Below are positions 21,980-32,100 of a DNA stretch of 64,000 bases, in pieces. The position numbers were made by a program, and so were the translations under genes. How positions within the stretch are numbered: the stretch's first letter is position 1; every line of letters begins with the position of its first letter. The stretch is from contig JARGOP010000005.1 of assembly GCA_029233965.1 (NCBI GenBank), positions 1 through 64,000 of the forward strand, in the 5' to 3' direction. This DNA comes from Verrucomicrobiales bacterium. GTDB taxonomy: Bacteria; Verrucomicrobiota; Verrucomicrobiia; Verrucomicrobiales; DEV007. Under the pieces are notes generated by a model. That model made no database searches. It had not been told where the DNA came from and worked only from the letters and a program-made list of their open reading frames with translations.

Positions 21980-21996
21980 TTGGCACAGCGAATGCA
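21980..21996 (+). promoter_or_regulatory. sigma-54 (-24/-12) promoter candidate
   Basis: TTGGCACAGCGAATGCA: -24 GG and -12 GC with exact 12-bp register of YTGGCACGRNNNTTGCW. Confidence 0.6.
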
Positions 21997-22058
21997 ATAG
22001 CATCGGTCAAGAGTGATAACCGCACTCAACAATTCACCAACCACAGAAAATAACGATC

Positions 22059-22247
22059 ATGAAAAACGAAAAAATCACTTATCGCGGCGCTTCCATTGAA
22101 CAGTCCGAGCGCACTCAGCAGCTCCAGCAGAAACAGCACACCCAACTTGTGAGCTACCGCGGAGCCAAGGGCAACGTTCAGGTCGGCCACAAGGCTCACA
22201 GGGAGAATGTCCAGTATCGCGGCGCCAAAGGCGAAGTTCAGCTGTAA
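22059..22247 (+). CDS. DUF4278-like YRG-repeat small protein (paralogue 1, basic)
   Basis: 62 aa: MKNEKITYRGAS...VSYRGAKGNVQV...VQYRGAKGEVQL. Confidence 0.75.
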   Translation: MKNEKITYRGASIEQSERTQQLQQKQHTQLVSYRGAKGNVQVGHKAHRENVQYRGAKGEVQL

Positions 22248-22294
22248 TCCGCCGATCCACCAATCTCCCCCTAACATTCAACCACATCAATAGT

Positions 22295-22483
22295 ATGAGC
22301 GAAGAAAAAATTACTTACCGCGGTGCTTCCAAAGAGCAGTCTGAGGACACCAGGCAAATGCATGAAGGCAAGCACACTGAGCATGTCAGCTATCGCGGCA
22401 TCGAAGGCGACGTCGAAGTCGGCCACGAAAAGCACACGCAGGAAGTTCAGTATCGCGGCGCCAAAGGCGAAGTCGAGCTTTAG
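22295..22483 (+). CDS. DUF4278-like YRG-repeat small protein (paralogue 2, acidic)
   Basis: 62 aa, 40/62 identical to paralogue 1 by hand alignment. Confidence 0.75.
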   Translation: MSEEKITYRGASKEQSEDTRQMHEGKHTEHVSYRGIEGDVEVGHEKHTQEVQYRGAKGEVEL

Positions 22484-22514
22484 GCCGATCGGAGAATTTC
22501 CCTCCCCCTACGAG

Positions 22515-22546
22515 AGAGGCAGCTGGAAACGGCTGCCTCTTTTTTC
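22515..22546 (+). terminator. rho-independent terminator
   Basis: AGAGGCAGC-loop-GCTGCCTCT followed by a T run. Confidence 0.85.
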
Positions 22547-22587
22547 GTCTTGATTGCATTCCCCCGGCGAATTTGCTACATCGAAGC

Positions 22588-23403
22588 ATGCTCCGTCCCC
22601 GCAAAAAATACACCGTCTACGATCTCCAGCAGCTCAAAGGAAAACGGGTTCTCAGTCACATTCACGTAAAGTCCCCCGAAGAGGCCGCAGCAGCGGAGGC
22701 GGCAGGGCTGGATCTTCTCAGTTGCAGCTATGATTCCCCCGGGGCGCAGGCCCGCCTTCCGCTTCTCGTGGAAGCGGCGCCGAACAGTTTTCTCTCGGGT
22801 GCGACACCGCACGGTCTCGCCAGTCGCGAGGAAGCGATTCGCATTGCCTTTCAGGCACTCGAAGCGGGTGCCAGCTCGGTCTATTGCTCCGCGAGTCCCT
22901 TTATCATCGAAGGAATGGCCCGCGAGGGTATCCCCGTCGTCGGCCACCTGGGACTGGTTCCCCGGCATGTCACCTGGACAGGATATCGTGCGATCGGGAA
23001 AACGGCAGACGAGGCCGCAAAGCTCTATGCGAGGATGAAGGAACTGGAGAGCGCCGGGGCGTATGCCGCTGAGTTGGAAGTTGTTCCTCATCAACTCGCC
23101 CGCTACCTGGCGTCGAAGACTTCGATGCTGCTCATGTCCCTGGGGAGCGGCACCGGATGCGACACCCAGTTTCTCTTTTCCGACGACATTCTGGGAGACT
23201 ACGACGAACGACTCCCCCGTCATGCCAAAGCCTACCGCAATTTCCGGGCGGAATATGAAAGGCTTCAAGAGGAACGTATCGCCGCTTTCAAAGAGTATGT
23301 CGCCGATGTCTCCGGCGGGCAGTTTCCCGGTGAGGAGCATCTTGTGACAATGAAATCCGCAGAGTGGGAAGCCTTTCTTGCGGGGGTGAGTGAACTGGAA
23401 TAA
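22588..23403 (+). CDS. 3-methyl-2-oxobutanoate hydroxymethyltransferase (PanB)-like, divergent
   Basis: GIPVVGHLGLVPRHVTWTGYRAIGKTADEAAKL and ELEVVPHQLA; start MLRPRKKYTVYDL. Confidence 0.7.
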   Translation: MLRPRKKYTVYDLQQLKGKRVLSHIHVKSPEEAAAAEAAGLDLLSCSYDSPGAQARLPLLVEAAPNSFLSGATPHGLASREEAIRIAFQALEAGASSVYCSASPFIIEGMAREGIPVVGHLGLVPRHVTWTGYRAIGKTADEAAKLYARMKELESAGAYAAELEVVPHQLARYLASKTSMLLMSLGSGTGCDTQFLFSDDILGDYDERLPRHAKAYRNFRAEYERLQEERIAAFKEYVADVSGGQFPGEEHLVTMKSAEWEAFLAGVSELE

Positions 23404-23508
23404 GAGCGTCCCTTCTCGTGGGACTGCCTGACCATCAAGCAGCGGTCACGATTTTTCGCCCTCTTGGCCTTCATTTTGCTGAATCAGGGAGTTTTTATTG
23501 AACTCCGC

Positions 23509-25683
23509 ATGTCAAATCCCCCTGAGAAAAAGAGACTGACAGACTGGGTTGATCCATTTCTTGGATGCGAGCCGGCCCGACTTCCCGAACCCGACGAACT
23601 TGCCGCGAAGTGGTGGTGCGCGAAGCCACCGATCGGAAACACCCACCCCGGGGTGACGATGCCTTTCGGGATGGTTTCCGTCTGCGCCTACTCCGGCGCC
23701 TACGTGACCGGCTACGGTCGCTATGCGGTTTCCCTCTCCGGAGACGAGCCGGAGACGCTCTACGACGACCATACTGCGATGGGCATCGCCCATTTCCAAC
23801 AGTCAGGGACCGGCCGGATCCGGATGTACTACAACTACTTTCTGACGACGCCTCTGACCGGAGACCGGCTGGACGGCATCGGCTCGCGCTTCCTGCTCGA
23901 GAATGAGACTTCACGCCCCGGCCTCTACACCGGAAGGTTCGCCGAAACGGGAGTCGATTTTGAAGTCACCTGTACGAAGCGAACTGCGCTGCACCGCTAC
24001 ACCTTTCCCTCCGATACGACCGGCAAGGTGGTGATCGATTTCACTTCGGGTGGGCTTCTCATTGAAGGGATGAAGACCTATCCGGAAAAGGCCCGGGCCC
24101 GGTTCCTCGACACGAATACGTGCGAAGGCTGTGTCACGATCGAAGGCATCCCCTTCTACTTTCATGCGAGAGTCACGACGCCGGTGAAAGCGTCCGGCTA
24201 CTGGGAAAACGGAAAGCCCGTCTCCTGCGAGGGCGAGTTCAGGCCCGGGAAAGAAACCCGCAGGGAACAGGAGCCCTACGGCATCTGGTTTGAAGCGGCC
24301 GAGCCGGGAGGCACCGTTGAGGTTCGGATCGGCTTTTCCCTCCACACGGCGGAGCGGCCCGGAGAGGCGGTTCGAATGCGGGAGGCACTTCCTTTCGGTG
24401 AAGTGCAGGGAGAGATCGATGAAATCTGGGAATCGATTCTCTCGCGGATTGAAGTCGAGGGAGGAGACGATGCCACCAGGGAGATCTTTTATTCCGCGTT
24501 CTACCATTCGACGATCAAGCCGGGCGACTTCATGGATGAAAGCCCCTTTTCCCCGGAACCGGGGCCCTTCTTTTTCGACCTCTCCACCCTTTGGGATCTC
24601 TACAAAACGCAACTCCCCCTCCTCATGACCTTCTGGCCGCAGTTGGGGGCCGACTTCGTCAAATTCCTCGTCGGGGTCGCGCGTCGCGAAGGCTCATTCC
24701 CGATCAGCTACCTGATGGACAACGCCCCGGAGCGTTTCGCGAAGCAGGCAACCGGACTCTGTCACATGATTCTAACTGACGCACAGATGCGGGGAATCGA
24801 GGCGAACTGGGACGAAGTCCTCATGCTCCTCTGGCAAACCAGCCTCAGCGGCAAAGGACGGGGCGGGAAGTTTGCCGAGTTTGCGCGGAACCATGTCGTG
24901 GAGCCCCTTTCGCACACGCTCGATCTCGCCTTCGCGAACTGGTGCATCTCGCAGATGGCCAAGCGCACCGGCGACCAGGTGATCTACGACAAGAGCATTC
25001 CCCTCTCCCACTACTGGGTGAATGCCTTTGATCCCCAGACCGGTCTCCTCAGCGAAGATTCCGATTATTACGAGGGGGAGTACTGGAACTACTCCTTCCG
25101 CTTTCTTCACGACATGGTCGGTCGCATCAAACTCGCCGGTGGTGAGAAGCGATTCGTCGAACTTCTCGACCTTTTCTTCGGCTTCCGGGATCCTGAGCCG
25201 GGGCAGGTCGTCCATCATTTCGAAGGCCTCAACAACGAGCCGGACATGGAGTCGCCCTATGCCTACCTCTTCGCGGGGCGCCATGACCGGACCGCCGAGG
25301 TCGTTCGCAAAGTGATGCGATATCAGTTTACGACGGGGAAAGGCGGACTTCCCGGCAACGATGATTCAGGTGGCCTCTCGTCCTGGTATGTCTGGAGTGC
25401 AATCGGGATCTTTCCCGTGACCGGTCTTCCCATCATGCTCATCGGCAGCCCCATCTTCGATAAGGCCTCCCTCAAGCTCCATGGCGGTGACTTCACCGTG
25501 ACGGCGCTCAATCAGGCTCCGGATCACTACTACGTGCAGCAGGCGTGGCTGAACGGCAAGCCGCTGAACCGCTGCTACCTGAAGCTTTCCGAGTTTTCCG
25601 CCGAAGCTTCTCTCGTCCTCGAAATGGGGCCGGAACCTTCGCAATGGGCCAATGAAACCCGTCCGCCATCCTTTGTGATGTAA
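23509..25683 (+). CDS. GH92 family alpha-mannosidase-like glycoside hydrolase
   Basis: IGNTHPGVTMPFGMV and GNDDSGGLSSWYVWSAIGIFPVTG; start chosen at MSNPPEKKRL. Confidence 0.85.
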   Translation: MSNPPEKKRLTDWVDPFLGCEPARLPEPDELAAKWWCAKPPIGNTHPGVTMPFGMVSVCAYSGAYVTGYGRYAVSLSGDEPETLYDDHTAMGIAHFQQSGTGRIRMYYNYFLTTPLTGDRLDGIGSRFLLENETSRPGLYTGRFAETGVDFEVTCTKRTALHRYTFPSDTTGKVVIDFTSGGLLIEGMKTYPEKARARFLDTNTCEGCVTIEGIPFYFHARVTTPVKASGYWENGKPVSCEGEFRPGKETRREQEPYGIWFEAAEPGGTVEVRIGFSLHTAERPGEAVRMREALPFGEVQGEIDEIWESILSRIEVEGGDDATREIFYSAFYHSTIKPGDFMDESPFSPEPGPFFFDLSTLWDLYKTQLPLLMTFWPQLGADFVKFLVGVARREGSFPISYLMDNAPERFAKQATGLCHMILTDAQMRGIEANWDEVLMLLWQTSLSGKGRGGKFAEFARNHVVEPLSHTLDLAFANWCISQMAKRTGDQVIYDKSIPLSHYWVNAFDPQTGLLSEDSDYYEGEYWNYSFRFLHDMVGRIKLAGGEKRFVELLDLFFGFRDPEPGQVVHHFEGLNNEPDMESPYAYLFAGRHDRTAEVVRKVMRYQFTTGKGGLPGNDDSGGLSSWYVWSAIGIFPVTGLPIMLIGSPIFDKASLKLHGGDFTVTALNQAPDHYYVQQAWLNGKPLNRCYLKLSEFSAEASLVLEMGPEPSQWANETRPPSFVM

Positions 25684-25731
25684 CGGAATTGCTACGCCGG
25701 AAAAGCTTAATCTTCCTTAAATAAATCAAAG

Positions 25732-25748
25732 TTGGCACGCAACGTGCT
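25732..25748 (+). promoter_or_regulatory. sigma-54 (-24/-12) promoter candidate
   Basis: TTGGCACGCAACGTGCT, same GG/GC register; 42 bp upstream of the ATG at 25790. Confidence 0.65.
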
Positions 25749-25789
25749 TCGTTCCGGGAATCGTTCTGAAGCTCCCAATACTTGATGCC

Positions 25790-27115
25790 ATGCTCAACAC
25801 GACTGATTCTACTATCGACACGTATCCCGGCCGGATTTCATCCGATCAGGAAGTCAATAATCTCATCCTTGTGGTGAGGGCCGACCCCATCATTTGCGGA
25901 CACTCGACTGAGGCCCGCAACCTCGCTGAGGCAGCGATCGCACGCGGATTTAAATCCGTTCACATCGTCACGTATCCCATCGAGACTCTGCAGAACAGCG
26001 GTCTTCCGCTCAAACCGCTCGATACGATCTCCGTCTACTCAGAGGGGATCGAAGTGGACCGTCCTGAGCCGATCGGCGACTACAAGGTTCTCGATGGCCG
26101 CCTCGGCTACGCGATCAGCGGACAACTGGTCGATCTTCTTCACAAGTTGCCCGGAAAAACGATGATCATGGATCTCTACCTCGTTCCGCACGGCCAGATG
26201 GTGCTCAACGCGATCGACAGCTTCCGGGGCCTCAAGAAGCAGCCTAACGTCGTCACCGTCGGCGAAGCGGTCGGATCGGACATCACGAATGTCGTCACGA
26301 ATGCTCTCGCCGCCGGCCGGACCGGGGCCGCTCAGGTCGTTCTTTCCAACTACCTCCAGCATGATCTCCCTGTCGCCGTGAGCCAATTCACCAAGGACAT
26401 GATCATTGACGCCGGTCACAAAGTGGACGCCGAAATGGGAACCGATTTTGCAACGCAACTGCGGGAGCGGGTCGAGATCAGCTTCCCCGCGATCGACACG
26501 AGCGCTTACACTTCGATCGAGAATGACCGGGAGAGGATTGCTGAAATCATGGAAGCCCGCCAGCTCGAAGAGGACGGCTACGTCATGTTCCTCTCCCGCA
26601 TTGCTCCCGCGAAAGGAGTCGATGATCTCATCGAAGCCTACAAGAGCAGCGAGCTTTATGGACAGAAGAAGCTCATCATTTGCGGCAACGGTCCGATGAA
26701 AGAAGAGATCCAGGCGATGGCCGACACGGACACCAACATCCGCGTCCTCGACGACATCAGCGACGAGGAAAAAGGCGTCCTCATGCATGCTGCCTTTGCC
26801 TACTGCCTTCCCAGCAAACCCAAGCCCGAGTTCATCGAGACCTTCGGCATCGCGGTGGCGGAGAAAATGCTCGCCGGGGGTCCCGGCCCCGTCATCACGA
26901 CCCGGACCGGCGGCATTCCGGAAGCCACGGGAGGACATTGCCTTGAACATGGCGCCGGCAATGTGCATGAGCTGCGGGAGTGCCTCAACAAAGCCTACTT
27001 CATGACCGAGGAGGAGCGCCTCGACCTTTCACAGCGCGCCCGTGAGTTTGCGATGAACTTTGATCGGGGCGCGATTCTCGATAACCTGATTCATCGCTCC
27101 CTCGCAGTGTCCTGA
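25790..27115 (+). CDS. glycosyltransferase (GT4-like)
   Basis: VMFLSRIAPAKGVDDLIEAY, IICGNGPMKEEI, EFIETFGIAVAEKMLAGGPGPVITTRTGGIPE. Confidence 0.8.
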   Translation: MLNTTDSTIDTYPGRISSDQEVNNLILVVRADPIICGHSTEARNLAEAAIARGFKSVHIVTYPIETLQNSGLPLKPLDTISVYSEGIEVDRPEPIGDYKVLDGRLGYAISGQLVDLLHKLPGKTMIMDLYLVPHGQMVLNAIDSFRGLKKQPNVVTVGEAVGSDITNVVTNALAAGRTGAAQVVLSNYLQHDLPVAVSQFTKDMIIDAGHKVDAEMGTDFATQLRERVEISFPAIDTSAYTSIENDRERIAEIMEARQLEEDGYVMFLSRIAPAKGVDDLIEAYKSSELYGQKKLIICGNGPMKEEIQAMADTDTNIRVLDDISDEEKGVLMHAAFAYCLPSKPKPEFIETFGIAVAEKMLAGGPGPVITTRTGGIPEATGGHCLEHGAGNVHELRECLNKAYFMTEEERLDLSQRAREFAMNFDRGAILDNLIHRSLAVS

Positions 27116-27150
27116 ACGGCGACCGTCTGATTCTTCGTAGCCATAGTCGG

Positions 27151-27191
27151 AGCCGGAAGGCGGGAAACCGCCTTCCGGCTCTTTCGTTTTT
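27151..27191 (+). terminator. rho-independent terminator
   Basis: AGCCGGAAGGCGG-GAAA-CCGCCTTCCGGCT then CTTTCGTTTTT. Confidence 0.9.
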
Positions 27192-27247
27192 GGGTGGGGC
27201 CGCGATGGAACATCTTGTTCGCCTTCATGAGTCATCTTGGGGCCAAA

Positions 27248-27502
27248 TCACGAAAGCAGGTGCTCGTATTCAGCGTGAGTTCCGATAAAGAACCAGATGA
27301 TCGTATCTCCGTCCATCACTCCAAGAGCTCGATAGCTGCCGGTCACACGGGCGGACCAGAAATCTCCCACCTTCTTGAATCGAAGGGAAGGATGATGTGG
27401 ATCCTGAATCCAAAGATCATACTGCTTCTGCGCCGCTATCTGAACCTTTTCGGGTAGGCGATTAAATCCCTCCCAGAAACCGGGAACTGCCTTGCTGTTC
27501 AT
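27248..27502 (-). CDS. RelE/ParE-type toxin
   Basis: 84 aa: LRFKKVGDFWSARVTGSYRALGVMDGDTIIWFFIGTHAEYEHLL; overlaps the partner ORF by 4 bp. Confidence 0.75.
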   Translation of the reverse strand: MNSKAVPGFWEGFNRLPEKVQIAAQKQYDLWIQDPHHPSLRFKKVGDFWSARVTGSYRALGVMDGDTIIWFFIGTHAEYEHLLS

Positions 27503-27708
27503 TTGGCGGGGAAATCCCTGGAATCTCCTGCACGGTACGCTGCAATTGCCTGAGCAGCGATATCAGTGAGGCGACCGGAACGAACGTCGGACTCAATCTG
27601 CTGATCCCACTGATCATCAAGACGTTGTCGAAGCCAGTCTCCGAGTTCAAAGATTTTTTCCGGAGGCAGCTTTTCAATTGCCTTTTCAATTTCCTCCAAG
27701 GTGGACAT
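27499..27708 (-). CDS. antitoxin component of a type II TA module
   Basis: 69 aa small ORF immediately upstream of the toxin. Confidence 0.65.
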   Translation of the reverse strand: MSTLEEIEKAIEKLPPEKIFELGDWLRQRLDDQWDQQIESDVRSGRLTDIAAQAIAAYRAGDSRDFPAK

Positions 27709-27824
27709 GCTCCCAAGATACGAGCAGGTACTGCTTGGGACAAGTCTCTCTTTTCAGCCAAACTGTTCGAGAGATGCCGGCCTGACCGGGCTTGAAATCC
27801 TCGTCTTCCTATGCCCGTTCAGTT

Positions 27825-29161
27825 TTAGGTGTTACCTATCCCTCTACAAGTTCGGAATTCGTTTGTGATAGGTGAAAGAATCGCCCAGAGCCGGTTGTAG
27901 ATCTGGTCCTTCATGTTCTGCGGGGACTCGAGGAAGGGGCGTGATTGAATCAGGTAACTGAGACGGTGCTCCATGAGGCGGCCGTTCAGGCTCAGGTCTT
28001 TGAGGCTTAATCCATCGGCCGTCGTTTTCCGGTTGGCACGGAAGTCCTCTTCAAATTCGGGATGACGGTTGATCCGATGACCGGCGAGCGAGGCTTCCTC
28101 CTTGAAGAGAAGATACCGGGTGAGGCGCTCGAAGAGCGAATCGGCGGACCGCTGTGCGCTTGATTCAGGCTTCCCCTTCTTTTCGGTCTGATAGTCGAGA
28201 TGGCGCTGCCGGTAGCGGGCCTCCATGATGAGGTTGTGCCCCTCGATCTGGTGATCGAGGAGCAGCAGCGGGACGACGTTGGAATCTCCCCGTGGAAACT
28301 TCTCCGGCTCAAAGTAGTCACTGAGACTGTCCTTGCTCCGATCCCTGACCGTATCGAGCAAGACCTCGCGCTTTTCATTCCGGGAGGCGAAGACATTCCC
28401 GAGATGCTTGAGCGTTTTCGGCGCGCCCGTCACAGAGTATCCGCCCCATCGATCCTGAAACGGCACCTTGTGCCCGAGGCGGATGTGGCCGCTCACGGAT
28501 CCGAGACGCCGTCCTGTCTCCGAGGTGAAGTGGGACCGTGCGAGCGGGCCCGGAAGGAAGTTCGTCGCCGATCCTCCGTGGCATCCAAAGCAGCGGCCCG
28601 AGTGCACAAAGCGAACCTTTTCTCCGGGCTCTTCCGGCGGCTCTTCGATGAAAAAGCGTCCCCCCGTATCCGGATCGAAGGAGATGATTTCGACCTTCCC
28701 TCCGGGCATCCAGGCCAGGTGAGTGTCTTCGTTGAAATACATCGCCCTCGGATTGTGTCAGGTCCGATCAGTTCCCGCTGGAGGCTCGTCTGCGAGAAAA
28801 CGAGGATTTGCGAGGACTCCGGGATGTCGAGATCGGCGAGCAGTTTCTTCACCAGAGGCAGACCGGTTTTTGTGCCGAAATCGTAGTCCCCTGCTTCGGC
28901 GCGCAGGATGAGTCGTGTCATCGGATCATCCGGGACCTCTGCGTTGTAGTTGTGAGGGGGAACCTGGAAGTCATTGAACGCCTGCGAGAAAACGGAAGAG
29001 GCGCTCAGGACCGCGAGCAGGAGGATGGAGAGGAATCTCCTCAAGCTCGGTAAGGATAACGCATCCGGCTCCCCTTTCGCAATCCCGCAATCAATACAGG
29101 TCGCTGCCGGGAGTGAGCCCGGCGAATCACTGATGACGTGAAAAGCGCCCCTCCGGCGCAC
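27825..29161 (-). pseudogene. frameshifted c-type cytochrome-like gene (CxxCH)
   Basis: ORF 28493..29161 gives ...LVFSQTSLQRELIGPD; reading continues in another frame as NPRAMYFNEDTHLAWM...CFGCHGG (ORF 27825..28742). Confidence 0.65.
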
Positions 29162-29190
29162 GGCTCACCGATGACAATCGCGTTGGTTTC

Positions 29191-32100
29191 CTACTCCACC
29201 GTCATTTCCCCTTTCATGATGATCCAGTGTCCCGGGAAAGTGCAGAGGTACGGGTAGACCCCCGGCTTTTTCGGGGCTTTGAAGCGCAGGACCTCGGCTG
29301 TGTCCGGCTCGAGCAGCTTGGTGTGATGCAGGATCTTGTCGCTTTCCGGGATAAATCCTTTCGAAAAGCCCTTGGGATCCTTGGCCATCTCATTTCCGGC
29401 CATGCCGACTTCCTCCACCGCCCCGGGCTTCACCATGACGAGATTGTGCTGGGTCGCGTCGGGGTTCACGAGGACGAGCTTGACCGGCTGCCCCGCCTTC
29501 ACCGTGAAGGCGGTCTTATCAAACATCATCCGCTCCGGCACACAGTTGATTTCGATGGAAAAGAGGTCCTTCTGGCTGTCGAAGTCGGCGTCCTGAGCGG
29601 TGCGCTTACTTTTCGACGAAGCCATTTTTTCATGGACTCCCCATGCTTCGTAAGCGGCGATGACGGCGGGATACTTTGCGGCAAAGTCAGGGTCCCCTTT
29701 CCAGTCTTCGGCGAGCGCTTCGGAAATCAGGGCCGTATGCGCCGCAAATTTCAAATGAGCCTCCATCGGCAGTCCAAACACAGGCGTGACGGCTTCCAGC
29801 GCCTCTCTCGTGCCGAAATAGGTCGCGGCGATGACGGCCTCCATCCGGACGATGCCGTCTTCATCGTTGGCCGACTGCGCAAGCAGGCTCAGGCCGCCGT
29901 CGGCAAAGGTCTCCTGTCCATAGCGAAGCTGTCGGGTCGCGGCGGCCCGTGCGTCGGCGATCGGTGATGCGAGGAGCGCCTGAACCAGTTCGGCCGGATA
30001 GGCCCCGACGCGGCGATAGCTCCAGAGTGCCTCGAGGCGATGGTGATCGTAGCGGTCCGCATCCGGATCGAGCGTTTGCACCCATTCGTCGAGCGCACTC
30101 ACGACCTCTTCCGGATCGCGGAACTGCAGTTCCCGTTTACTCCAGTAGCGGTAGCGGTACTCGCGACGTTTCAGGTTTTCGAGCAGAGCCGGGATCGGCG
30201 CGCCGTCAATCGCAGGAGGATCCTGAAGTTCGGCTCCTTTCGGCACAATCCTCCAGATGCGGCCGGACTCACGATCTCGTCGCGGATCGCGCAGGGAATA
30301 CTGGGCGTGACCCTTCACCGGGTTGTACCAGTCGCAGATATACATGGCACCACGCGGGCCGAAGCGAAGATCGACCGGGATGAAACTGAGGTTGGTCGAG
30401 AAAATCAGATCGCTCACGTACTCCTCAGTGTAGTGATCGTCGTGCCGGACCCATTGGTGGAACTCGACGCGGTTCGTCGGCTTGTAGCGAACTTTTACCA
30501 TGCCGCCCTGCATTTCCTCCGGCCACATCGGGAAGTCGACAAACTCGTGTCCACAGACTCCGGAGTAGGCCGGAATCCCCGCCGCCTTTGGCTGCTGCTC
30601 CGGGTAGAGCGGATTCAGCGAATGGAAGGCCGAGGCAAAGATGGGGTGACTCGCGACATGATTTCCCCAGTCGTCAAACGTGACGCCCCAGGGATTGGTG
30701 TTCGGGTAGCTGCCGAAAGAAACCAGTCGCTGTGTCCGCGGGGTGAAGCGAAACCAGGCCGAGTTCTTCGCCCGGACGGGGCCATACGCTGTCTCGACCT
30801 GTGAATTGTGAAAGATCGATTCGCGGAAGATAAGATCCCCATCCGGCGTCCAGACGAAGTCGTGCAGCGAATGATGGCTGTCCTCGGTGCCGAATCCGGT
30901 CAGCACCTGCGTGCGGCGATCCGCTCTGTCATCCCCGTCCGTGTCTTCGAGCAGGAGCAGATGGGGCTGGTCCGAAACGTAGCAGCCATTGTCCGTGAGA
31001 ACAAAGGAAAGCGGGATGTGAAGACCTTCGGCAAAGACCGTCGAATGGTCAGCCTTCCCGTCCTGATCGGTATCCTCGAGAATCACAATGGTGTCATTCG
31101 GCTCGTCCCCGGGATAGACATGCGGATAGGTTTTCGACGTGCTCACCCAGAGCCGCCCGCGCGAATCCCAGCGCATGGCAATGGGGCAGGCAATCTCGGG
31201 AAACTCTTCCTCGGTCGCAAAGGCACTCACCTCAAAGCGCGGGTCGACCTGAAAAGCAGCCAACTCGTCCGCCGGGGACATCCACTCATTCGCCCCACGC
31301 GCCTCGACGACCGCGTCCAGCGGCGGGATCGTCGAATCGTCGACCTCAATCACCGCATCAGGATTCTTCGACAGCGCGTGGATCGCCGCCTCGCGGTTCG
31401 TGGTCATCAGCTCGAAATTCCGCATCGCGGGGAGGAAATCGAGGTAGCCGTAGTCTTTCTTCCGTCCGCCGGTGTAGTAAAAGGAATTCACCGGGCGGTA
31501 GCGGCGCTGATACTGGCGGTTCTTGTCCACCACCAGTTCACGAATCTGTTCGTTCACCTGAGGAGGAGACTCATCAAAGGTCTCACTGAAAAGCTGCTCC
31601 GCGAAAACCTCGTAGCCGTCTTCCGTCATGTGCGCTCCATTGATCGTGAGATCCGTGCCGGGGTCATCGAAGGCGGTTCGGGTCGCGACAAAGACATTGG
31701 CAAAGCCGACCCCCATTTCCGCAGCGACTTCTTCCATTGCTTCGACGTAGAGAGCAAGACGCTCGTTGTTCATCGCCGCACCCGGAACTGATGCGATATC
31801 CTCATTCGCGATCGGGGAAATCAGGACGATCTTCGGGCCGGTCTCTCCATTGAAGAGCGAGGCCTTCATCTCCGTGAGGTAAGCAGTGAGACGCTCGCGG
31901 AATGCAGGGAGTGCCTCGATTCCGCCGAATGATTCGTTGTAGCCGAAGGCCGCAAAAATCACATCGACCTCCTCGCGGGTGAGGTGCTGCGCTACGGTGG
32001 CGAAATTGTCAGGGCGCGGCTGGAGGTCCACTTCGTCTGCTGACCATGCGAAATTCCGGATCTCCAGATCGAGGTCAGGATGCGCCTGGTAGAGCATTGA

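Noticed and set aside
20230-22053. 607-aa plus-strand ORF antisense to the sulfatase gene
   Set aside because: Opposite strand is an unambiguous sulfatase; low-complexity H/R/G-rich product typical of GC-rich antisense frames.
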